Under the pieces are notes generated by a model that made no database searches, was not told the DNA's origin, and saw only the letters and a list, made by a program, of their open reading frames with translations. Both the position numbers and the translations under genes were made by a program. A stretch of DNA of 30,163 nucleotides, taken from positions 6,299-36,461 of the forward strand of contig VHZZ01015743.1 of the NCBI GenBank assembly GCA_009801015.1. The letters are read 5' to 3'. Source of the DNA: Silene noctiflora. Its lineage: Eukaryota; Streptophyta; Magnoliopsida; Caryophyllales; Caryophyllaceae. Of the stretch, positions 1-10,560 are shown one piece after another. The stretch's first letter is position 1; every line of letters begins with the position of its first letter.

Positions 1-110
1 ATAAGTGTAACTTTAGTCCAATAAGAGTGAAACTTTAGTACAATAAGGGTGAAACTCCAGTCCAATAAGGGTGTAACTCCAGTCCAATAACGGTGCAACT
101 CCGGTCAATG
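1..110. repeat. 22-bp tandem repeat at left edge
   Basis: About five head-to-tail copies of a 22-bp unit resembling AATAAGGGTGAAACTCCAGTCC are visible, with copies differing at a few positions (TTTAGT or CCAGT, AGGGTG, AGTGTA or ACGGTG). The array runs off the left edge, so its true length is unknown. It has no coding potential. It may be a subterminal repeat of a transposable element that continues outside the window. Confidence 0.85.
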
Positions 111-900
111 TTAGTGTAACATTAATCCCCACAACCATAAAACCACCAACGCCACCACCACCATTACGACCACCAGACCCATAACCACTGCCACGATGCA
201 CCACTGCCCCCCACCAAAAAAACATATCAGAAAAAATCTCACCAAACACAACATGTGTAAATCTGAAATATTTTCAAAATTCAAATCTGATAATTTTTTG
301 TGTAAATCTGAAATTTTCGAAACAAAAAAAAAGAGAGAGAAAGGAGAACGGGAAGAAAAACCGTCGTTCTCCTCCCTCCACCACCTCCACAGCATTAAAC
401 ACTAACTACTACCACTACCACCGCCCAAAAAAATCCAGATCTGAAAAACAATAGAGCTGGAGGAAAAAAAAACAAGAACGACGGCTGCGTGAGAAGAGGA
501 AGGTGTCGTGGCTGCCGTCGGTAGTGCTGCCGAGGAAGGTAAGACGATAAATGCGCGGAGAAGGAGAGGGGGGTGTTGTCGTGGTTGCGTCGTGCGCGTG
601 GTGGTCGGCGAATGTGGCTGTGGTGGTTGAAGATTTACGGTGGTTGGTTGGTTGAGGTGCGTGGTGGTGATGGCCGAAAAAGGGGAGAGAATAGGAGTAG
701 TAGTACCGTCGGTGGTGGGGGTGGTGGTTGGCGTCGGTGGTGAGGGTGGTTGTTGGCGTCGGTGAAGGTGGCTGTGGTGGGTGAAGATGAGAGGGAGAGA
801 GAAAGTGAGAGGAAAAGAGAGAAGTGAGAAATGTGTATTGTGAGGGAGTGAGATGAGGGAGCTAGGGTTTTGTAGTATTTATATCCAAGTCTCTATTTTG
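111..900. other. Triplet-rich non-coding or element-like stretch
   Basis: The + strand starts with CCA/CAC-rich sequence (about 120-210), continues through A-rich and GA-rich sequence, and becomes GGT/GGC/GTG-rich at about 480-790 with short units such as GTCGGTGGTG recurring. Open frames here are low-complexity and I recognise no domain. The stretch could be the interior of a transposable element, or a 5' leader with simple repeats. I see no supported gene in it. Confidence 0.4.
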
Positions 901-903
901 TTC

Positions 904-964
904 TAATCTCAGCCATCCGTTTTTTTAGATCCAACCGTTTTTTTAGATCCAAAGGCCGAGATTA
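904..964. repeat. Hairpin with an 18-bp tandem duplication in the loop
   Basis: TAATCTCAGCC at 904-914 is matched in inverted orientation by GGCCGAGATTA at 954-964, with one mismatch. The loop contains two exact copies of an 18-bp unit beginning CCGTTTTTTTAG (917-934 and 935-952). It may mark the end of a repeat element that covers the sequence to its left. Confidence 0.6.
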
Positions 965-1002
965 GGACTCAACCTAAAAGGTAGGACTTATGTGATCTCT
1001 TT

Positions 1003-1006
1003 CCTA

Positions 1007-1039
<33 letters not shown>

Positions 1040-1040
1040 C
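1003..1040. repeat. (TA)n followed by poly-T
   Basis: A short TA microsatellite runs directly into a T homopolymer, followed by further T-rich sequence to about 1100. No coding signal is visible. Confidence 0.8.
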
Positions 1041-1299
1041 TAATCACTTTGACACCCACTGCTTGCAATAGGGACCACTTTTTTAAATATTTTTTTTTTT
1101 CTGAATTCAAGGGCCAATAGGAGAGGTCTAAATGACTCCCCTTTTATACTATGTAGATAATTGGCGTCATATATTCATTCGACAATTTTAGAGAAAAGTC
1201 ACAAGTCTCGCCTTTTTTATACCACTTTTTCTCTGAAACACCCACCAGAAGCTCATTTTTCCCAATGAGTTCTCCCTCCCATTCAATTGACTAGTAACA

Positions 1300-1500
1300 T
1301 GACCATTTGCACAAGTTTTTAGGTGGAAGAAAAATGAGGGGTAAAATAAGTAAAGTATAGAAGAGAATGTAAAGAGATGTTACCATTGGTTTGGATTGTC
1401 TCAAAAAGTAAAGGGTAAATAAGTCAATTTTCTTACGAAATAAGGAATGTTACTATTGGTTTGGATTGTGCTAAAATGGAAGGTGTTACCATTATTTTCA
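1300..1500. repeat. Decayed copies of a MITE family also present at 29.4 kb
   Basis: The phrase TGTTACCATTGGTTTGGATTGT occurs at about 1378 and again, slightly changed, at about 1447. Together with the upstream GAGGGGTAAAATAAGTAAAG it resembles the reverse complement of the interior of the MITE at 29395-29671 (GAGGGGTAAAGTAGGAAAG, then TGTTATCATTGGTGTGGTT). The terminal CTCCCTCC motifs are gone, so this is read as a degraded relic, possibly two overlapping ones. Confidence 0.5.
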
Positions 1501-2435
1501 GAGCATCATGATTAATATGGACGAAGGATATCTTTTATATTGGCAAAAAAGGGTCTTTGGTTGGGAGTTTTAGAGGAAATCTTCAAAAGACGTGGGAGTT
1601 TTGAAAATTTTTAGAAAAGGTGGGAATTTTGAAAAAGTGGTATTTGAAAAGGTGGTAGTTATAAATTTTCTCGTAATTTTATAATTACAAACTTAGATGT
1701 AATATGTTATTAGAGCAAAGATAGTCAAGGAAAAACTCTTATTATTGTAAATTAGAACATTATCACTGATTATTTTAGATAGGGGGAGTTTTGTCATTGG
1801 GTTGTTATTTACGAATACATCCTCAGCTTTGATGTATGTAGAAAAGTTTGTAACTTTGTTGAAGATATGTTTTTTATGGATAATTAAAGTGCTGGGCTGT
1901 TTGTATTTTTTAGAATAAGTTGATCGAATTTTCTCAATGTGATTGATTGGGTTGGATAGTTGTGGGCCTTGTGGCATCTATGTAATGTTGGGAGTTAAAA
2001 TATTATCTTATGGAGCATATTTGATTTAGAAGTACAGGGTGTGTTCTCTTTTCTTGAACATGTATTTCTTATTTTGTTGTGCTAATTTCATTTCCTTGCC
2101 TTTATGTCAGCGAGAAATGGTAAAAGTATGATATGTTCTCCATCCCGTTAGCAATGATTTCGCTGTGATCCTTGTGTAATGTCCACCATTGTGTTGTATG
2201 AGTAATTTCTTGGTTCTTCCAGCTTGTCTTGTTATTAGTTCTAGGTTTGAGATATTTCCTTAACCATCTCCTTTATATTGAAATGCTCATGACTATGATT
2301 GCCTACAGCTTTGTTAAACTTCGAGGTTGTATTACTACCTGCCTTTCAGTCATTGCCTTCTTATGCTCATGCATGGTGTTTCGGTTTTGTAAGCGACACA
2401 GTAGATGGTGCTGAGTTCCATTGCTTCTGTTGCAG
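1501..2435. other. AT-rich stretch upstream of the first recognised GCS exon
   Basis: Short G-rich near-repeats (GTGGGAGTTTTGAAAA-like, about 1560-1660) are followed by ordinary AT-rich sequence. By homology the first exon of the ceramide glucosyltransferase, about 30 codons ending in a CAG before a GT donor, should lie upstream of 2436. I could not identify it here, so this stretch is probably the gene's first intron or its 5' flank. It ends in a pyrimidine-rich acceptor at 2431-2435. Confidence 0.5.
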
Positions 2436-5400
2436 GGTTGTCTAATATGTCTAATTCTAGCTTTTGGGTGGGCGTGTGCGGCCTATGTCAGGTAACGAGA
2501 CCTACATGTAGATATTGAACTGACTCTAGGGATGCTTTTTCCCCTCCTTTTTCTTTAAAAATAATTAAATCTGAAAATGCTATTTAACAACTAGTCCTTT
2601 CTACAGAAATAGAGAGATCAAGGAAATGAAGAATGAGATGAAATGCGGAAATAGCCTTGCTTTCCTTTGTCATGACATTAATGAGCTTGAACACTCTAAG
2701 CAGGTCAATTTGCCAAGAGTATCAGTTGTTATGCCTTTGAAAGGATTTGGGGAACACAACTTGCATAACTGGAGAAGTCAGGTGAGACTCCTGAAAAATA
2801 TGCCGTATTGTGTAATGTTAATGAACTCTTATGCAAAACTTCAATTGTTCATTAACGTTACACAATACTTTTGAGTATTGCTAATATGTAGATTATTTTG
2901 GTGATTGAGCTGTTCTTATTATTAGTTTGATTTCCATATTCCGTTGGTAGCCATAGAACTTTTCTCACCATTTTTGCTGAGATAATTTTTATTATTGCCA
3001 ATATGTAGATTACATCATTATATGGTGGTCCAGTGGAGTTTCTCTTTGTATTGGAGAATACTGAAGACCCAGCTTACCATGCTGTATCTATGCTTTTGAA
3101 AGAATTTCAGGTACCGTCTCGTTATCTAAGTTGTTTCATTTTACCTGTAACACCTTGGCTGCATTGCTAGGAGCTTAGGACTTGCTTGATCTGGATTTGT
3201 TTCACTGCGATTCAAACTTAATAATAATGTAGTGATTTGTTCTTTATGATGGGGGTTGCATAATTCGGCCATTTCAGGTGACAATGTCAATGGGGCTGTT
3301 GTACTTTAGGAGCCTCTAGCTTTTATTATTTTAATGACTAGTCATAGTCCTTTTTCTGGTTGGATGTTGGACTTTGCTGCTTCGACTTTGTTTTTTTGAG
3401 GCCTACCCATTTTCGACACTACACTCGAGGATGTAGCATATTGGTATGGAATCCATATCCTACGCTGACCGATTTAACTCTTCTAGAGGATGCGGAAATT
3501 AAGGCTTGCATGAGGAAAGTAAAGGAAGAGTATGATACTCCTCCGTCCCAATCATTTGTTTACTTTTTTTATTCTTTGTGAGGGATATTTTAATCAAAGG
3601 TAAACAAATGAATAAGACGGAGCGAGTATATGAAGCATGTAGTATGATTTTTCGTGGTTTTAAGCCTTATGTTTCATCATCTTTGCATTTCACTATTTCA
3701 TATATATAATATTTTTAATTAAATTTATGTTTTGAAGACGTGTACACACATGTTCAACCTCATTTTAGGACATAGTTCCTGTCTCTCAAAATTTGAATCA
3801 TGTCGAGTTCAATACTAGAATAAGTACCCGTTGTCCAACACACGTACCCTAGTCCAAGTAACGGAGGTGGTAGGGAAGGGGACACGTCCAATTGATGCAA
3901 CGTACATGCCTTACATCTTGTTCTTGGTCCTGAAAATTCTTTCGATCATTTGTTTTCTGTAGTAACTATTTTACTTAAGTTGGCAGGATGAAGTTGACGC
4001 TAAGGTTATTGTAGCAGGCTATTCAATTACCTGCAGCCAGAAGATTCATAATCAGCTGGTAAGCTGCTTTTTTACCCTTGCTTGATGCTGAAATGACCTC
4101 TCTGAGACAAAGCTATGTAGCTCCCCTGTTACTAGCAGGAAGAGCTCAGGGAGATATTCATAGGATCACATTATTACTTCTTGTAAGAAAAAAAAGCCAA
4201 CACATAACTCCTCAAGTGTTATGGAACTAAACATCTAGTCACTGTTAATAAACAGATATGTAGTGGGTGTATGCAGTCGAGAGAAATTTAAAAATTATTA
4301 CTTACAAACTCTTGTGCAATTTGTATTTGTTAGTTGCCATGATACTAACTAGTATTATATGTGTATTCTTCTTTCTCAGATTGGAGCAGAAAAAATGCAT
4401 AAAGATAGCAAGTATATCCTGTTCCTAGATGACGATGTTAAGCTTCACCCAGGAACAATAGGTGCTCTCACAGCTGAAATGGAAAAAAATCCTGAGGTAT
4501 GACTGTTCATTTGTTTCTAATGTTACGTATCTTTGTCACACATTATTAATCCATTCTGTTGCATAAATATCATCAGTTTGAACTCTTTTTTTGGCTATTA
4601 GTCGCCCTTTCTGTTAACTTCTATGGACGAGTATGTCGTTGTTTACATATGATCTCCTTCCTTTTGTTCACTGGCTAATTGGCAATGGTGTGCAGATATT
4701 TATTCAAACAGGATATCCGCTTGATTTGCCTTCTGGAAGCTTGGGTAGCTATTGTATATATGAATATCACATGGTATGAGCTGGTCCATTTATTATTGAA
4801 ACCTATTCTCTTTTTTGTGTCATTTATAATCAGGCAGTTCTTTCTCCATGAAAATACTGTTACTTTTATGTTCTTGGTTTTGCTTACAGCCTTGCTCTAT
4901 GGGATTTGCTACTGGTGGCAAAACATTTTTTCTATGGGGAGGGTGCATGATGGTAAGTATTCAGCAGCTGCAACATTCTAAATGAGACGCAGATACACAG
5001 TTAATCCTGTTTTTCTTAATTTCATATACTCTCAGATGCATGCAGATGATTTCAGAAATGACAATTACGGTGTGGTCTCTGGTCTTCGAGATGGTGGATA
5101 TTCTGATGATATGACACTTGCAGCTATAGCTGGTAATTTATTGATACAAATTTGATGACTTCAATTTAGATATTCTGATGATATGACACTTGCAGCTATG
5201 GCTGGTCTCTGGACTTGAATTTCTGTTTTTCCCCCTTGATTTTGAATATTGTTGCTTGTTGCAACCTGCAAGTTGTGTTGGGTGTGCCCCCTTTGGTGTC
5301 TTTTTGTACATGGGAAAACAGCATACACCCTTTTGACGTCCTTTAATCTATAGACCATATTACTTACAAAACGAAGTTCTCTGTAGTAAAATTTGTTATT

Positions 5401-8400
5401 CGCCTTATCATATTCTCTTTTCTACTCTAATTTTATGGACATTGTTTAAATCACATGGAAATGTATTCATGACTCATTACTTTGCCATTAGATGTACTAG
5501 ATACACATTAAAATCTGTTCATACCCGCCAAGAATTCAATGATGACGGGCAATCTTGTCAAATTGCTCCATCTAGCTGAGATGTCAAAATTTGATTTTTT
5601 TTTTTGATGAATGCCTTTATCTAAGCATGTGCTGTAGGTGATGCTTGTGGAATGTTATTCAAGATTAACTTGAATAAATGTTTGAAATAGCCAGCTTATC
5701 TTCATTACCTATTTTTAATACGTGAAGCTCTTCTGCATGCAACTGTATACTTCTTTTATCTCCATCCTGAACTCTCTCTTTAATTTCTTGAAGGTGGTCG
5801 TTTATTTGATTGATTTGAACTTTGTTAGCTTGTAAGTTGTTTATTTAATGCATGCATATTTTGCGTGAAACTTAAATTGATAAGTTCACTTTTTGGCGAT
5901 CTGGCTATGTTAGTAGTCTCTATGAAATTTTGTAAACATTTTATCCAATGTTGGTGCATTCTTGTATAGTTGTTTAACGGTGTGTATTTGGTACTGATTT
6001 ATGCATTCTCTTTCAGGAGCTCATAAAAAACTTATAACATCTCCCTCAGTTGCTGTCTTTCCTCATCCACTCGCCAGTGATTTGAATTTCTCAAGGTTTG
6101 TGATAATCATTGCGTCGCTATTGGTTTAGGGAAATTATCTCTATGTTTACATCTTGCTATCCTTGGCATCAAACTTTGTAGGTATTGGAACTACTTGAGG
6201 AAACAAACTTTTGTTTTGGAATCATATGTTTCAAAGGTTAATTGGATCATGAATCGTGCATTGTTTTCTGTCCACTGCTATCTCTCATGGGGATTTGTTG
6301 CACCATATGTTATGGCTGTGATCCATGTTGCAGCAGCTCTTCGAATGGTTTCTAGTGGACAGGTGGAAGCTCTTAATTTTGGTGGTGAGCTAGTTTTCTT
6401 CTCTTATTAGGTAGGTCCTTATGATTTCTAGTTGTAATCAAGACATACGGATCCGGTGAAGCATGATTTTGATGATCGTTTCACATTTCAATTTCCAAGG
6501 AGTACAATGTGCAAATAGGATTAATCTACTTCATAAGTTGCTTTAAAAAAAAGGGTTATTTTATGACAATAATCCAAACTAAACCTCATCTTCCCCATTT
6601 AATCCTACCTATTGATTATCTCATATTAATCCGATCTTTCATATCATTTAATTTATTCTTAAGTTTACCGGTTATAACAGTTTAACCCTTTATTATTAGC
6701 AAGTTACCTTCCTTCTTCTTTTACTCACCTTCTACCTTATTCTTCACTCACCTTCTTTATTTCCTTCTTTCTTCTTCAGCGCTTAATTTTTTTTTTCTCC
6801 ACAATTTTTTCCGGCAATCATATTTTCCAAATTTCTCCAAAAATGAAAAAGGGATCTTGTCTTTTAAAAAAATCTTACCATCCAACTGTCCAACAATCTG
6901 ACAATCTTCATCATCGTTAACCATTAACACCATCATCATAACTCTTTGTTAATTTGTGCATTACCCAGATCATATTTCTTTGTTAATTAATTGAATTGGT
7001 ATTGATTAGTTTTCGTTTTATTCAAGAAGTAAAAAAACCCCTATTTCTATTGAAGGAGTTGGTATGAGGTTAAATGGGAAAATTAGGGAAATTATGGAAG
7101 AAGATGAAGAATTGAATTCAATTGATTTGTTTTTTCGCAGAAAGTCTAGTTTGGGTATGCTTTGACAGTGGAGAAGAAAGAGAGTTTCTTGCAACCTGAA
7201 TTTTAGGGTTATTGTTAGGTATCAATTACTTGGTTACATATTCTCTTTCCGTCTTTCTTTTATCTAATTAGATTGATTTAAAACTATCAGATTAACCCAT
7301 TTCAATTGATTGGTGTTGGTGATAGTGTGGTGGTCACATCTATTTGATGTTTTGGTGACAGTGTTTGGTGGAGTAAGGGAGGTAGGGGATGAAGTAAATT
7401 TCAGATTTAAGAATTACTACATTCCCCAAAATGAAAATCAATCAGAGTAAATGTACCTTATCCATGTTATAGTTGCAGAGGGAGCTATGGAGGATGAAGA
7501 AGGGAGCTATGGAGGATGAAGAAGGGAGGTGGAAGAAGGTGAAGAAAGGAAAAGACAGTAGAGGTGTTTAACATAGAGGGGTAACCTATTTAACAGGTTG
7601 CCCTTCCAAAGTATCAAAATAAGTTAAATGATAGAAAAAATCAGATTAATATGGGATAATCGATAGGTTGGATTAAATGGGGAAGATGAAGCTTAGTTTG
7701 GCTTATTGTCATTAAATAACCCTAAAAAAATGAACAACAGGGATGCTTTAGGTTGGTTTTAGCGGGGGCATATTAGGGAGTGTTCCATGAGGCAGGATGT
7801 AGGACACAAGTCGTACTCGTACCATATCCTGAATTACGCGAGGACATGAAATCTATATCTTTATCCCAAATGTGTGTATAGTTGCGAGTCAAAATGTTTC
7901 TGAAATTGCAAGATTATGATGGGCCCTTTTTCTTCAAGAACAACTACATCGTAGCTCGCAAATGCAAAGATTGACAGATACTAGTCATACTTCCTCCATT
8001 GAAATCACATTTGACTTTTGGTAGTCAAATGATTTCAACTTTGAACATTAATTTCTCAAAACACAAGTGTTGATACTTGATGCGATGTTAAATTTCTCGA
8101 TTTGATTTGTCAAAATCACTATTTTCATATTACCTTTTTGAAAAGTTGTAGATAGTCTATATCGTGAGAAATATTAAGATCAAGAGTAAAGTCAAATGGG
8201 AACAACATAAATGAGATGAGTATTTATTTAGTAAGGTTGTAAATGTTTTGGTACATATAATATGATATAAACTTTGAAAAAGAAATTCTCAAGTTCGACA
8301 ATTTTAACTGAAGGTCGTACATGTTAAATGCTTTCTTGTGGGTGTACAAGTAATCCTAATTGCCAGGAAAATTAATAGTTAATGATGGCAGTTTCTGGGT

Positions 8401-10515
8401 TGCCAAATTCACTCAACCCCAATGAATGGCGAACTCGTTTGAGCATATTCAATTATTCATACATATTGGGTCCAAACCTGAACTTTGTTGAAGTTCCAAG
8501 GTGAATTTTTTGGACTTTGGTTCTCAATACGCTCATTTCCATCCAACAAAGAGCGAGACAATGTTTGGGCAAAGTTTTCAGTGAATGGTACATGCATTGA
8601 AGTCCAGTGAACGTGTGGTCTTTTTGAATCTTGTTTAGTGGTGTTTGGTGGCTCCAAACTTGTGCAAGGTATTACAAATACCTTGTATCTTGCTTGGTTT
8701 TGAAAGAGAAGAAGGCAGGGAATTGGGTGTAGTTACTCTAGTATTATTGCTTCAGTTGTTTTTGCTGAAGACAGACATATTTTACGGAATTTGTGGGATA
8801 CACGTACATAAATCAAAGGAGTAGGGATATACGGGTGATGTTTAATTGGGCTTGAGTGTGTGAGGCAGTATAACTAGTCTACTAATAAAATTATTTAAGG
8901 GTTTGGTCTAGAGGTATTGTTGGAATTTTAATGTTTTTAGATGGTGTTTTGCTTATATTCCGATGTTGATCTTATTATTTTGGCCGATTACGTTTTAGTG
9001 GCATTATTCATATAGTGGTCGTATTTTTATAGTGCAGTTCTATATTGGAGGGTTTTGCTTAGGGTTTGACCCTCTATATTATTACAACTTGTTACGGAGT
9101 ATTTGCTTTGAGTTTATTTTACTTTTACATTATTTATCGATCAATGTTTTTTTTCCCATGTGTGAAATTGACGTTAAGTTCCCAAAAATATCAGGGTCAT
9201 GTGATTAATAACTACTCCCTCCGTTCCAATCATTTGTTTGCCTTTGATTAAAATACCCCTCACAAAGAATAAAAAAGGCAAACAAATGATTGGGAGTTGG
9301 GACAAAGAGAGTATGTTTGAGTACTTGTCAGTTATCACATATTCAGGACTTTGGTTTTTGGATGAATCTTAAACTTTGCTTATATTTGTGTACGATACTT
9401 ATGTAATGTCAATTTTTCACTTGCAGGATTATTGCTCGTTGGTTGTCTAGCTACTTGCACGGCTATTGAGTTGCTTTCCATGTGGAACTTGACAAGGATA
9501 GAAGTTCACTTGTGCAACATGCTATCTCCTGAAGCACCTCCATTGTCACTTGCTACCTATAATTGGTGCCTTGTACGTATTTTCTTCCAGAATTACTTTG
9601 TTTCAACTTTCAAACCTTTTTTTTATCCGTGCTTGAATACGTTCTTGTTTATCCTTTTCAATGTTTGAATGAATTTTTAGTACACTTTTTAGCCGCATTT
9701 AAATAAGTGGTCAACTCTCATCCAAAAGTTTTTCCAAAAGTCACAATTCATTTTTTTTTTCTGGTTGTTGTCCTTATTTTTGTGCTTTTCTCTTATGCTA
9801 TCTCAATGATTTTTTATTTAAAACTTTTTTTTTTCGTGGTTTCTTTTACTTTTTCCCTTTCCCTTCTTTCATCATCTTAGTTTCAAGTGCTTTGCGATTT
9901 GGTACTTTGGTGTCCCCTGTATTAATGGAAACTGTCATGCGTAAGCTCATGTACATGAATCTGTGTTTGTTTATCATAATTCGAAAGTGGTAAGTGAAGA
10001 CCAATTATTTATTTGAGTATTACATGATTACTGAACTTCCTCAGGTTTTGTCCTGTATTGTTGTCATGCTCTTTATTTCTGCAGATGATGTGTTTAACCA
10101 CTAGGTATATGATTTGAATGGCATGGCTTGCAGGTGTTTGTGGCAATGCTTGTGGATAACTTCTTATACACCGTTTCCGCATTTCGATCTCACTTCTCAC
10201 TATCTATCAATTGGTCTGGCATTAGATATTACCTGAAGAATGGAAAGATTTACAAGGTATAATAACTTTCCCTTGTAAGTGGTAATTTTGTTTCTTGATC
10301 AAAAATCTTGTTTGTAGTCCAGTGCCTCGTCTAAAGACTTCTTTAAAACTCCTAATTTTCGTTCTTATACAAAAAAGGGAAATTTTTACCTTCCAATTTG
10401 TTTGCTAATCTCCACTTTTTCCCCTTTTCACTTGTTAAGCACTTGCTCCAAATTTCGTGAAAGGAGTGCAAAGAAAACTTCTAAAATGTGCAACGACATC
10501 TTCAGAACTCCCTTT

Positions 10516-10560
<45 letters not shown>

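Noticed and set aside
3360..3581. 73-codon open frame on the + strand
   Set aside because: It lies in the GCS intron 3111-3986 and its end runs into a Stowaway MITE; no domain or codon signal.
4679..4981. 100-codon open frame on the + strand
   Set aside because: It reads across two GCS exons in the wrong frame and through the intron between them. The correct frame gives the glycosyltransferase protein.
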